Source: Diplosphaera chodatii (taxonomy: Eukaryota; Chlorophyta; Trebouxiophyceae; Prasiolales; Stichococcaceae). From it: DNA of 64,000 nucleotides. Below the pieces are notes generated by a model. That model was not told where the DNA came from. It saw nothing but the letters and a program-made list of their open reading frames with translations, and searched no databases. The translations under genes were made by a program, and so were the position numbers. Location: contig JAALGY010000019.1 in NCBI GenBank assembly GCA_032358165.1, positions 1,984,001 through 2,048,000 on the forward strand. The letters run 5' to 3'. Numbering within the stretch: position 1 is the stretch's first letter; each line of letters starts with the position of its first letter. Shown here piece by piece: positions 34,901-46,132 of the stretch.

Positions 34901-37900
34901 GCAGCCGCCATCAGCCCCAGGGGTGGACAGCCAGCCTCCGCCAGATGCTGCAGCAGAGGTGCCCACGCCGCCGCCAGGCACACCTGCAGCTGGCGATGCA
35001 GTGCAGCCACCATCAGCCCTAGAGGTGGACAGCCAGCCTCCCCCCGGCACACCTGCAGCTGGTGATGCAGTGCAGCCGCCATCAGCCCCAGGGGTAGACA
35101 GCCAGCCTCCGCCGGATGTTGCAGCAGAGCCGCCCACGCCGCCGCCAGGCACACCTGCAGTTGGTGATGCACTGCAGCCGCCATCAGCCCCAGGGGTGGA
35201 CAGCCAGCCTCCGCCAGATGCTGCAGCAGAGCTGCCCACGCCGCCGCCAGGCACACCTGCAGTTGGTGATGCACTGCAGCCGCCATCAGCGTCAGGGGTG
35301 GACAGCCAGCCTCCGCCGGATGCTGCAGCAGAGCTGCCCACGCCGCCGCCAGGCACGCCTGCAGCTGGTGATGCAGTGCAGCCGCCATCAGCCTCAGGGG
35401 TGGACAGCCAGCCTCCGCCTGATGTTGCAGCAGAGCTGCCCACGCCGCCGCCAGGCACACCAGCAGCTGGTGATGCAGTGCAGCCGCCATCCGCCTCAGG
35501 GGTGGACAGCCAGCCTCCGCCAGAAGCTGCAGCAGAGCCGCCCACGCCGCCGCCAGGCACACCTGCAGCTGGTGATGCACTGCAGCCGCCATCAGCCCCA
35601 GGGGTGGACAGCCAGCCTCCGCCGGATGTTGCAGCAGAGCTGTCCACGCCACCGCCAGGCACACCAGCAGCTGGTGATGCACTGCAGCCGCCATCAGCCC
35701 CAGGGGTGGACAACCAGCCTCCACCAGATGCTGCAGCAGAGCCGCCCACGCCGCCGCCAGGCACACCTGCAGCTGGTGATGCAGTGCAGCCGCCATCAGC
35801 CCCAGGGGTGGACAGCCAGCCTCCGCCAGATGCTGCAGCAGAGCTGCCCACGCCGCCGCCAGGCACACCAGCAGCTGGTGATGCAGTGCAGCCGCCATCA
35901 GCCCCAGGGGTGGACAGCCAGCCTCCGCCGGATGCTGCAGCAGAGCTGCCCACGCCGCCGCCAGGCACACCTGCGGTTGGCGGTGCGCTGCAGCCACCAT
36001 CAGCCCTAGAGGCAGACAGCCAGCCTCCCCCCGGCACACCAGCAGCTGGTGATGCACTGCAGCCGCCATCAGCCCTTGGGGTGAACAGCCAGCCTCCGCC
36101 GGATGCTGCAGCAGAGCTGCCCACGCCGCCGCCAGGCACACCAGCAGCTGGCGATGCACTGCAGCCACCATCAGCCCTAGGGGTGGACAGCCAGCCTCCG
36201 CCGGATGCTGCAGCAGAGCTGCCCACGCCGACGCCAGGCACACCTGCGGTTGGCGGTGCGCTGCAGCCACCGCCTGCTAACGGCAGTGCCTCAAGCCCGC
36301 CATCATCCGCTGGGGGCCAGCCGCCCAGGGCACCATCACCGCTGGAGCCGCCTGCCACGGCAGAGCAGCCGCCGCCAGCAGCAGATCAGCCACCGAAGGG
36401 AGCGTTGTTGCCAGATACACCTGTCGCACCGCCGCCGGCAGCAGCCCCGCCACCCCCTGGTGCTGGTGTCCAGGAGCCACCGGGAGTGGAGCAGCCCCCG
36501 TCATTGGATGGCGCGCCCCCCGATGCGCCCAGCAGTGGAGATCAGGCGCCTCCTGGCAGCGTTGCCGCAGACCCCTCGGCAGTGAACCCGCCGCCGGCTG
36601 ACCCAGCCTCGCAGGTGCCGCCAGCGACGGCGCAGCCACCACCTGGCGCCCCGGGTGTCCAGGGCCCACTGCCGGTGCAGCTGCCGCCGGGAGCGACACA
36701 GGCGCCCACGGCGGCGTCCTCACCGCCCGTCTCGCCGCCGACGGGGTCAATCACCCCGGACTTTGACATCCCGCCGCCTGCGCCAGTGGATGCCCCGCCA
36801 CCGCCTGTGGCAGACAGGGCCCCGCCCGTGCCTTCCGATGCACTGGCGCCGCCGCCGTTCAAGTCGCCGCCGCCGCCGGCTCTGTCGCCACCCGCGCCTA
36901 TCCGGAGCCCGCCGCCTCCAAAGGTGTTCTACTCGCCGCCGCCGCCGCCCATCACCCCAGCACGTGAGTTTCACGATCTACCAGGGCTGCACACTGCCGC
37001 CGTCAGCAGCCGACCTGCTCATATGCGGGCTGCATGCGTCTGGAGTGACATGGTATGCCTGTGAGCGCCGGCAGATGGCCTCATTGCTGGCGGCGGTCGG
37101 CTGCAGATGGCGCTGATGCACTGTGCTTTGCTGCTGCAGTGTGTGACAGCGGCAATGGGCTGCCTGGCGGCGGGCGGGTGGCAGGCACCAGTGCCGAGGA
37201 CTGCTATGCCTGCCCTGTGGGTCAGTTCGCCGCTGGCAACAACTACACGTGCAGCGCTTGTCCGGCTGGCTCCTTCGCAGATGAGGTGCCTGGCTCGGAC
37301 TTTTCATACATTCCACTGTGGTAGTGCTCATGCTAAACGACGAACTGCTACATGCAGTAGTTTTCGAGGGTGCCACCTGTAAAGTTGTGACCGTGCTGTG
37401 CAAGCAGTGTGCTGGAACGTTTCTCGCCTGGTGCGGAAACTTGAGAGGAGGCTACTTGCAAGCATGTGAACAAGCACATGTGTAATCCGGTCTAGATGAC
37501 CGTGTGGTGCTCTGGAACCCTGCAGGCGGGCAGCACAGAGTGCACGCCATGCCTCTCGCTGCGCAGCGGCTTCACCCAGACAGAGCCATCGGGCTACACC
37601 TGCCACTTCCCCGTCTCAACGGCTGGCGCCACCACCTGCTGTGAGTCCCATGATGCCTGCACAACTCCGAGATCCCTGTGCAGTGATGAGGCACCCTCAA
37701 CAATGTGCATTGCATACACCTGCCTTCCAAGCTAAGCACGTATCCTTTGAGGTGATGATGGACGTCTGAGACGCTTCAGTGAACAGAGCTGTGTTTTGGG
37801 TGTTTGCAGCGATGTTCAGGCTGCCCGCGGCGGTGACAAGCGACGGCGGTTGCATCAAGCGCGCGCCACCAGCGCGGCTGCCTCGTAATGTTCGGGTGAG

Positions 37901-39785
37901 CATGTCTAGACGATCCACGAACCATCAAGTCTTTGCACCACGCTGCTGGGTGGAACCTCTAATCATAAGTGCAACGTGCTTCATTTGGACTACTCACTTC
38001 AGCTCGACCGTGATGTCCTTTGATTCAGCATTGCAACAGGCAGTGCTTAGGAAGTTCGGGATACAGAAGACCCAACTGCACGTCCCGGCTGTGCCCATGA
38101 CAACCTTGGGTGCCTGCATGCAGGTGCTGATCTCCCCCAGCTCAAGCCAGGCGGGCGTGAGGTTCACCCCGGACATGCTGTTCCTGGACTCGCTGCGGCT
38201 CGGCACCCTGCTGCCAAAGGTGCGATGCCCCACCCTGCAGTGCTGTGTGTAACCACCTTCAGGTGGCCCTGCAGCAAGCTGCGCTGCCTGCCGCCCAGTG
38301 TTGCCCCGCAGCTTGCGTGTATTGACACAGCGCGTCGTCTTGTGTGCCAAAGAGGAGCCTGGTGCCTGGCACCGCCGCCACGCTGGCCGTCATGAAGGCT
38401 GCCATGCCCGGCGGCGCCATGGAGCTGCAATTCGATGTGCCGTCTGCCTTCCCCGGCGGCTCCGTCCTGCTGACCGGCCACTACCTGGACAACAGGTGAG
38501 CCACTTGGTCGTGTGTTGGATGTCTCAGGCGCCTTCATGTCATGACGCCTGTAAAGGTGCAGCCGACTGTGCATCCCCGCATGCATGCCCGGGGCAGGGT
38601 GCACTTCAGTGCTGTGCTCAGACGGTCATCGTGAGTTGCAGCTACCCCAATGCCCGGGACCTGGCGGCTTGCTTCTCGGTCACGCTGCCAGTGTGCAGCA
38701 CGACCGCTGCGACCGCACCGCGTGCCGCCGCCCCCGCCGCCAAGCCCACCGCCAGGCCGCAGCCCACCGCCAGGGCGGTCGCGGCTGCAGCAAAGCCCAC
38801 CGCCAAGCCCAAGCCCACTGCAAAGCCAAGGCCCACCGCCAGGGCGGTCGCGGCTGCAGCAAAGCCCACCGCCAAGCCCAAGCCCACTGCAAAGCTAAAG
38901 CCCACCGCCAGGGCGGTTGCGGCTGCAGCAAAGCCCACCGCCAAGCCCAAGCCCACGGCGAAAAAGCCAACACTGAAGCCGACTGTCAAGAGCTCAACGC
39001 CAAAGCCGACCGCCAAGAAGCCGACTTCGAAGCCGACTGTCAAGAAGCCCACGACGAAGCCAACCGCCAAGAAGCCAACACCAAAGCTCACCGCTACGCC
39101 GACACCCAAGCCGATGGTGAAGGTGGCGGCGCAGCAGGCGCGGCTCGCAAGCGCCGACCTGCTTAGCAGCGGCCCCAGCAACGGTGCGGGCGGCAGTGAT
39201 GCTGCGGGCGGCAGCGGTGACGGCAGCAGCAATGGCGCTGGCAGCAGTGGCGTCGGCGGCTTTGGGAGTAGCGGTGGTGTCGCTGGCAGCAGCAGTGGCA
39301 GCAGCGCTTTCGGCAGCAGTCGTCTTGCTGACGGCAGCAGCAGTGCAGGCGCGATACCCGCAGCTGGCAGCAGCAGCTCCAGCGGCGGCGGTGATGGCAG
39401 ACTTGGCATGGCTCTGCAGCCTGTGGCTGCTGACACCCCCAGCATCAGCCGCAGCACAGCAGCACAGCGGCTGCAGGCTGCCCTTGGCCACGCCAACGTG
39501 CAGAAGACTGTGTCTGCCAGCTCGCCAGCACCGCAGCTTCGGAGGCACTCAGCGGTTGCAGGTGTGTCCAAGCGGCACATCGGCCGCCAGCAGGCGGCAC
39601 CTGCGCAGCCCGCGCAGCAGCAGCCGGCGCCAGCGGTGGTGCACCAGCACTCCGATGCACTGAGTCTGCAGCGAGCGGCGCAGCAGGCGCTGCAGCAGCA
39701 GGTGGACGCTTCACCGGCAGCCAGTGCACGTCCCACCCATCAGCACTCTGATGTCGCAAAGCACACAGGGCCGCCAAAGCCATAG
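28942..39785 (+). CDS. Giant modular proline-rich (hydroxyproline-rich-type) cell-wall glycoprotein with PA14-like N-terminus
   Basis: Exons: 28942-29295, 29427-29520, 29664-31624, 31785-36963, 37140-37285, 37526-37640, 37810-37895, 38124-38219, 38353-38495, then about 38602-39785. Phases agree up to 38495. About 2,700-3,100 residues. Order of parts: secretion signal ([20 protein letters not shown]); PA14-like domain with [16 protein letters not shown] and [15 protein letters not shown] extensin-like tract (about 29900-30480); a few diverged repeats; a globular beta-rich domain with [15 protein letters not shown] and ending in FTVDDMTV; about 42 tandem repeats; a second Pro-rich tract; Cys-rich segments ([20 protein letters not shown]); and a Lys/Pro then Gly/Ser-rich tail. 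PA14 domains bind glycans, and SPPPP tracts are arabinosylated in algal walls, so a wall or matrix role is inferred. The start could be one of three ATGs upstream. The join to the last exon is out of phase, so the tail may belong to another transcript. Confidence 0.75.
29900..30480 (+). repeat. SPPPP-type extensin-like proline tract
   Basis: Coding tract dominated by CCG/CCA/CCC codons giving SPPP, SPPPP and QPPP units. Such motifs are the classic hydroxyproline O-glycosylation sites of algal wall proteins. Antisense frames are also open here because of composition only. Confidence 0.85.
30720..31140 (+). repeat. Diverged early copies of the 34-residue repeat
   Basis: About four irregular units sharing [19 protein letters not shown] and GDA-QPPSAP segments with the main array. 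They lie in the preceding exon, before the globular domain and the intron at 31625-31784. Confidence 0.75.
32197..36270 (+). repeat. 102-bp coding tandem array (about 42 units of a 34-residue repeat)
   Basis: The unit reads [19 protein letters not shown] followed by [16 protein letters not shown] count about 36 full 34-residue units and 6 short ones: two degenerate units at the start, and four that lack the 11 residues around DAAAEPPTP (at about 33150, 34340, 35020 and 36007). Variation is confined to a few positions (DAAAE/DVAAE/EAAAE, ELP/EPP/EVP, AVQ/ALQ). The array lies in one 5.2-kb exon, far longer than other exons here. Confidence 0.92.
38755..38970 (+). repeat. 69-bp tandem repeat encoding Lys/Pro/Ala units
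   Basis: Three near-identical 69-base units (anchors at 38774, 38843 and 38912) encode the 23-residue cycle [20 protein letters not shown] plus KPR. Shorter [16 protein letters not shown] units continue to about 39120. Confidence 0.8.
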
Positions 39786-41742
39786 CAGCGGCAGCAGCAG
39801 GTGAACCAGGGCGCAGCCAGGGAGCATCCGCACGCAAATGTGACCAGGCCCCACCCGAGTGCCCCTCCAACCGGGCAGCAGGGCAGCGGCAGCAGCGGCG
39901 GGGGCAGCGCCAGTGGGCCTCCCGCTGCAGGGCTGCCCACCAGCCTTGTGCACCCGCTCAGGCACCCGCACAGGCAAAGGAGCACACGCCCCCCGCGGTG
40001 ATGGACAGTGGCAAGAGTCCACCGATGCCACTGCACAGCCAACTGAGTCCAGCGGCCACCAGCAGCCAGCGCCGCAGCGCTCCTCCGATGTCAGCTGGTG
40101 GCAGGCACTTCGAGAGACAGCGTTGGGGCGCACAGCGGCTGGTGAGCATCAACCAGCCAGTGCTTGAGAGCGTTGCATTGCTGTGGGTGTGTTCGACTTG
40201 TCGACAGGTTGATGGCAGGTCATGGCTGCATCAGCACTTTGCAGCTGTGCCAATGCACAAGGTGCAGGCTGTTTGCGGGCACACCATGCCGGCATCGGCG
40301 TCTTCACACGGGCGCAATCGGAATACATGCCATCGTGTGATGCAGGGTCACCAGCTCCACACATGGCGCCACCAGCAGCGCAGGAGCTGACGGCAGCCAC
40401 CAATGCTGCTGCTACCACCCCAGACAGCAGCAGGGGCGCTGTTGCCAGTAGCAGCACTCCTGGCATCAGCAGCAGCAGCGTGAGTGCCACAGGCACCCAT
40501 TAAGACCCTGCAGCAGCCGTTCAGGCGGCTGCTGAGGAGACCAGGCCTGCAACTGGGAGCTGCCGCAGTGACACAGCAGGCTGCAGTAGGCATAGCAAAA
40601 GCTGAAGAGCAGCAGCAGCAGCAGTCCAAGCGACATGGATGCTGGCAACTCGCAGGAGATTGCTGCAGCCAGCATTGCAGATGTAGCCGAGGCAGCTGCA
40701 GTGGAGGCTGGGGTCACCGCTGCAACCCACACTGCCGCCCAGCCTCACTTGCATACGAACCATGTCAAGCGTGATAGCCGGAAGTCGAAGCACCAGCAAC
40801 AGCAGCTTGTGTCCTATGGCGATGCCGGCCCCCTGCCGCACCACAAGTGCACTGGTGAGCACACACCAGCGTTCATATTGACTGCTGCGGTCTGCAGTCC
40901 ATGCTGGTGTGGAGATGGCATCGATCAGCGGGCTGCATCCTCCACCCTGCCTGCTGACGCTTTCATTCTGATATCATCGCAGGCTGCAGGGGTTGCAGCA
41001 GCGTTGGCTTGGGGCAAGACCATAGGTCACTGTCCAAGAAGACAGCCAGAAGTGAAGTTACTACAGACCAGCATCATGCGGCGGGCAACAACAGAAGGCA
41101 TGCTGTTCACTGCAGCTCTGACGATGTCAGCTGGCCACTCGGTAGGGTGACTGCAGTGGAGGTGTCCAAGTGGCGGACCATAATGTGCCACGAGTAGGCA
41201 GGGACAGAGGAGGAGACTGAGAATCTGTGAGCAGGATAGTGTGCCACAGCGCATCATGCGCTGGTTTCTGACTGGCACTAGGACCGGTTGCCTGCATGAG
41301 ATGCACCGCCACAGGAGTACTGTGATTCTTTGAAGTGCATTGATGCCACTGCACAGCGAACGATTTGGTTTGGTATGCTTACAATATTTCGGCTGGTTTC
41401 TGCAAATTTGCTCGTTTTGTCACAGCTTCTGGCACGTTCAGAGCACGTGTGGGGAAACAAGTGTTCCTTCCCTGCTTTCAAAACACAGAGTTCCAAGCGC
41501 CAGTTGGTAAGCAGCCGACCCCTGTGGTGCACTTCTCAATCCCGTGCCTGAACATGAAACGGCTTCGCCAAACACCTGCTCCCGTTGCCGGCGCTGCTGC
41601 TCAGTTGCTGACGATTATCCCGGGAGGATGTTGGCGTCTGGTACCTTGCAGCCCTAAAGCAGCAAGTGAAGCCACGGTCATAGAGAATTACAACTACCAC
41701 CGCATTGGCACTGCTACACCTCCACTAAGCTGTACCTGCACA
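39786..41742. other. Long non-coding or unresolved stretch after the giant glycoprotein
   Basis: About 2 kb between converging genes. The first 0.8 kb is rich in CAGCAG/GGCAGC runs like the preceding exon and may be 3' UTR or unrecognised exons. Candidate frames at 39998-40390, 40222-40503 and 40635-41150 are low-complexity without family resemblance, so I do not call them genes. Confidence 0.4.
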
Positions 41743-43718
41743 CTATGTCGTCTGTCCACCTGACGTACCTGGAAGGGAACTCCAGAGGGGCTTCAGACGA
41801 ATGGCGCATTGGTGCAGCTTGTAAGCCTCTAGTATGCAGTGCTGCACCACAGGATTACGCCCTTGCAACCTTGAGCGCAGTCAGAAACAAGTGCTCCAGC
41901 CCAGCGCCTCGGCAGGCAGCTGCCAGGTCCGACATGCCTGCGGGCAGAGTGCTGCTGTGACTCCTAGCTTCCATTCTCAGGCAGCGTCTATTCTGCTATG
42001 TTCACCTTAAGCCCCCATGAGATAGAACAGCTCAAATTGACAATACACCATGGAGGCGGCCTGGCTGCACCAACCCAGGCAGAGACGGTAGCATACGAAC
42101 TCAGCCTGCACCACTCACCTGTCTCTGGCAGCTCCTGAAAGGAAGCGTCAGCACCCAGCTTCCTGGCGGCACTGGCCGCAGCTGCATCCACTGCTCCCAG
42201 ACGCTCACTCTCCTCCCCTCGCACAGCCATTGCCTGCACTTGCGGATCTGCAAAAGGATCTGCAATGGTCCCGTCTACATGGCTCAGCTTGTCCGGTCAG
42301 CAACAGACGCGGTGGTGTTCACCTGCCACTTGAGAGCCTTCAGGCGCTGTATGTATTCTTGCACATCCTCGTCCATACCCTCACATACAATGATGCCTGC
42401 AGGAGCACTGGAAGTTGTGAACAGACCGCTACCCAACAGCCTGTGACGATAGCAACTATCCTCTGGCGACAGGTTGAATATGCAGAGGATGCAGACATGG
42501 CCATCGGGAGGTATGTTGACATGACTCTGCACCTGGGAACCCAGGCTTGCTGTAGCCCCCCAGCCGCAGCTCGTGTGCCCACTGCACGATGTGCTTGCGC
42601 TTGTTGAGGTTCTTGATGTGGTGGAACCTGCGTAATTGCAGAGGGAGCTACTGTGGTGCTTGTCGCTCAACGTGTGGTCCGGTGCTTGCTGTGTTGGCCC
42701 CGCACATCGTCTGTCAATGAGAGCTATGCGCGACACATCATGCAACATGCAGGCGCACCAGATCAGACACCGGCACAGTGTGATGCTGTCTGGCTGCTGG
42801 TGCTTTCCCACAGCTGCGGAGGCTGCCGCGTCTGCAACATTTGACGGCGCCTCCGTCTTCAGCTGTCCCTGCACAGCAGATGTTTCCCCATAATGTGTAC
42901 CCGGCACCATTGTGCCATGCACTCACACCAACCCGGAAGTCACAGCTGCAAGTTCAGGTGGTCGACGGCTGGCAGCTGTCACATTGGCTTCCACCTGTTC
43001 GAGAAACTCGGCCAGGCGCTGATGCAGGGCACCCGCCGCCAGCAGCAGGCACCCTGCCTCCGGTGATTCATCCGCTGCCTGCTGCGCTGCTGCCGTGAGC
43101 TCGTCATGGTGCACCCTGCATTCAGATAGAGTAGCGTCACAGCAGGCACCGTCATCTGGCACAAAGGACGGCCTAGGTAGCTTACGGCACCGGACTTCAG
43201 GAGTCCCCTGAGGTCTCGTCCCGGTGCTCACCTATCGCATGCACACTCGACTTGCACTCGAGGTATCAGCACTGCCTCAGCTGGTGCATCCGCTGCCGGC
43301 AACGTGAACCGCAGGCAGACCGGCTGCTGGGCGACCAAGACCCCCTGCAGCACCAGGGTGCCGCTGAGCTGCGGCAGGCTGCGCAGCCGGGCTGACTGCT
43401 GAGCTGCATCTGCAGCTGATGGGGTGGTATCTGCATCGACTGTTGCTGTCGCTGTGGCAAGTGCAGCGGCTTCTGCGGCTGTCAACAACACTGCGCCATC
43501 CTCTGGATATGTGGCCTGAAGCGCCTGCGCTCACCAAATGCATCCTTGACGCAATTGCAAGCAACAATCCAACAGTGCTGATAGTTTTCATGAAGCATCA
43601 TGACTTCACTGCTCGATTGGCACAAGCATGCATTCGTGCATCAGCATGCAGGTGCCAAACCAGCGCATGCCTGCAGTTCCTCCACTTGGGCGCTCAGTGC
43701 CTCCAGCCGTCGTTGCAT
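41743..43718 (-). CDS. RWD domain-containing protein, RWDD2-like (RWD plus DUF1115)
   Basis: Exons 43718-43671, 43524-43232, 43115-42995, 42868-42759, 42627-42533, 42396-42323, 42233-42119 and 41937-41870 join in phase to 308 codons, then a short terminal exon (41743 or so is one option; the exact stop is uncertain). The N-terminus MQRRLEALSAQVEELQ leads into LQATYPEDG, an RWD-type start. The C-terminal domain reads LIWFHHIKNLNKRKHIVQWA, then ELRLGGYSKPGFPG and GIIVCEGMDEDVQEY, a clear match to the DUF1115 half of RWDD2 proteins. RWD domains mediate protein interaction; the function of RWDD2 is unknown. The exon 4 to 5 junction creates the conserved Trp. Intron 1 uses a GC donor (CTGCAG/GCATGC). 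Confidence 0.85.
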
Positions 43719-44032
43719 GACTCAGCCATCGACACAGGCCTTGCTTGATCATGCAAAATGAGTAAAGAGTAAAGAGTAAAGAGTGAGGACCCCCGAAGGG
43801 GTGGACGGCGACTCATCGAGTGCCCATTAGATCCCAAGGTAACCGGTCCTCAATTGCTCTATTGCATCTCCCCAGGGGATTACCGGATGATTGTGCACCC
43901 GAGATATGGTAACGACGATGAAGCTGATCATCATCAGCATGTCGACACCCACGACACCGAAGTCAAATGAGCAGAAGTCATCACTGATTGTTTGCACACG
44001 AGCTAGTCCTTGAGAGCTTGACAGACTGTGTC
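43719..44032. other. Divergent intergenic region with a short 7-bp tandem repeat
   Basis: About 0.3 kb between divergent starts. It holds three exact AGTAAAG units at 43761-43781 and a small GC-rich hairpin (ACCCCCGAAGGGGT) near 43789. No gene is seen. Confidence 0.5.
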
Positions 44033-45741
44033 ATGGAAACTTGCATCATATCGGTAAGCAGCATGCTCGCAGGTCGTGACATCTTCACACCGCGCCCATT
44101 CGTGTCATGTCAGCCAGCATCGAGCAGCGGCAGGCATCGCAGGCCCCGCAGGGATACTGCAGTGCATGCTTTGTATCAGCAACAGCCCATTCCAGCAAGT
44201 TGCAGCCCAGCCCAGCATGACAGGCGGTCGATCCTGGCTGCTGCCGCTGCCGCGGCCAGCCTGCTCATTCCACTACCTGCGATTGCCGCAGCGGCCACAG
44301 CGGAAGTTTCGGCCGTGAAGGAGCTCAAAGGCAAAGCCGGCTTTCGGTTCCAGTTCCCAGAAGGCTGGGTCACCGCCTTCGTACGACGTCTGCTCAACAG
44401 TGCACCACATGCATGTAGACGCCACTGTTGATGATATTCTCACCAAAGGATGTCATCTGAGAGCAACATGCAGGGCAGGTGTGATCTTATACGATCACCG
44501 TATCGTGCAGAACCGGAAGAACCAGTCGGGTGCGCTTGCACTTGTGGGCGACTTCAAGAATTTTGACACCGCCAGCGTTCTGAAGGCAGACCTGTCGCGC
44601 CTCAAGCTGCCGCCGAACACAGGCGCGCACAGCTGGCCTATGCATGCGAGGATTCTGCCGTCCCACTGGTCTGAAAGCGGGCAGCAACTGCCCTGACACG
44701 TGTTCATGCTCAGCCTGCTGAAGTGTCTGAGGCTGTGCGCCTGATGCCCACAGCTGCGAGGGGCGATGTCAAGGCGCTGGTGCGCGCCCTGATTGACGAG
44801 GCTCGCAGCACGGTGCGCTTGCAGCAGCGGCGAAGTAAATCAAATTTGTGTGCCAACCCTACAGAATCATGTCTGGTCGGCGTCCGTAGCTGATAGGTAG
44901 ATATGCTTGCGATACGCAGGGCAGCACGATGAGCTTCGAGCTTGTCAACGAGGGCACAGATCGTAAAGACGGCGCGAAGTATGTCACCTTTGAGTGAGCC
45001 ACTGACGCCGTGAGATCTGCTTCACCTGCTGTCACTTTTGCACCCATGGCAATGGTTTCTCCAGTGTGTGCCTCTTGCCCCGTACGCCACTGTACCTGCA
45101 GAGCGTGATCAGATTGACAGAAGTCCTAGAGAGGGGCATCCATGCAGATGATCGTGTCCTTCTCCTTTTTGATCAGGTATGTGCTTTCGATCTGCAATGG
45201 CGAGATTGAGGAGGGCCTAGAGGGCCGACGCCGATGTTTGGTGCGCGACTCACTGATCGGTTTTGCACAATGTCCCGTGTCCCAACGCAAGGCTATCGCA
45301 GTCGGTCAGCATTGGCAGTGGCCAGCTGCAGTCAGCGGCATAGGAATCATGGCTTGTCATTGTGTTTCATCCGCTGATCCCAGCTTGTGCCCAACAACTG
45401 CACAGGCGCCCAGTGGCAATCCACAGGAGCCGATCACACGGCATCTGGTAGCAACAGCAGCCTTCAAAGCCGGTGCGCAACGAGTCTCAGCTAAGATGAT
45501 GAAAAGGATGCAGGAGACTCTGGTGCTGTCTTCCAAAACTACAGTACTCCGGGCCATCCTGCAGTTGTGTCGTGCACCCTCAACTTCCGCATGTGGTCTG
45601 CATGGCACATCAGAAAATCAGCCATGGCTCTGCATGTGTGCAGGCGAGGCGTACCTCGTCACAGCCAGCAGCCCTGTGGACAGGTGGCCCCACACGGCAG
45701 ACAAACTGCGGGGCATTGCAGAGAGCTTCCAAGTGGACTGA
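44033..45741 (+). CDS. PsbP-domain thylakoid lumen protein
   Basis: Exons: 44033-44380, 44511 to about 44630, 44714-44812, 44920-44993, 45177-45240, 45427-45472, 45644-45741. The N-terminus is bipartite: a basic Ser/Arg-rich plastid presequence, then DRRSILAAAAAAASLLIPLP ending AIAAAA, a twin-arginine lumen signal. The mature part shows PEGWVTAFNRKNQSGALALV, VGDFKNFDTASV, YVTFEYVLSICNGEIEEG, RRRC and the C-terminal YLVTASSPVDRW, as in PsbP-like and PPD proteins. These small lumen proteins support photosystem II or NDH assembly; which paralogue this is cannot be decided. The start could also be ATG 44063. The end of exon 2 is unresolved because no GT donor fits phase; a GC donor is possible. 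Confidence 0.85.
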
Positions 45742-46132
45742 GCCTGCAAGCCATCAGGGCATGGACTAATAAACCTTCCCGAGATAGACATCCAAAGCTT
45801 CTACGTAGGGCTTTTAGCCAATCGCGGATGCATTGCAATCTCAGTTGGGGTCGAGTGGGCGTATATGTGTGGCAAGCAAGTGAACTGTCCGTGAGTCAGC
45901 GGCCAGTTCTGGGGTGTACAGCCGTGCACGGGAGATGTCTATGTGCTGGCCTCACATGCAGAGTACTGCCGACTGTCACCAACTTTTGACGCTGTGAAAT
46001 GCCCGCTGTACATGTAAATGCAAGTCCGCAGCAATCATATCAATGCTTAGTCACCTATCTCGAAGTTCTGTCTAGGTCGCAGCCACGATCTGTCTACCCA
46101 ACCATGCCGAGGGTGGCTTTTGCAGCGTCTTA
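45742..46132. other. Convergent intergenic region with candidate poly(A) signal
   Basis: Space between the PsbP-like and cellulose-synthase-like stops. TGTAA at 46013-46017 (plus) is 272 bases past the PsbP-like stop and could mark its 3' end. Nothing else is evident. Confidence 0.45.

Noticed and set aside
32461..36009. Series of plus-strand ORFs beginning [17 protein letters not shown]
   Set aside because: Shifted-frame reading of the same repeat; broken by stops in each short unit and not joined to any flanking exon.
32086..36358. Very long antisense ORFs (1,394 and 1,313 codons) over the repeat array
   Set aside because: They mirror the 102-bp periodicity in a GC-rich, stop-poor repeat; both translate to simple repeats with no family features, while the plus frame continues in phase with flanking exons.
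43785..43915. Structured-looking block that might be a small RNA gene
   Set aside because: A short hairpin and a weak C/D-like box are visible, but no complete snoRNA, snRNA or tRNA pattern could be supported.
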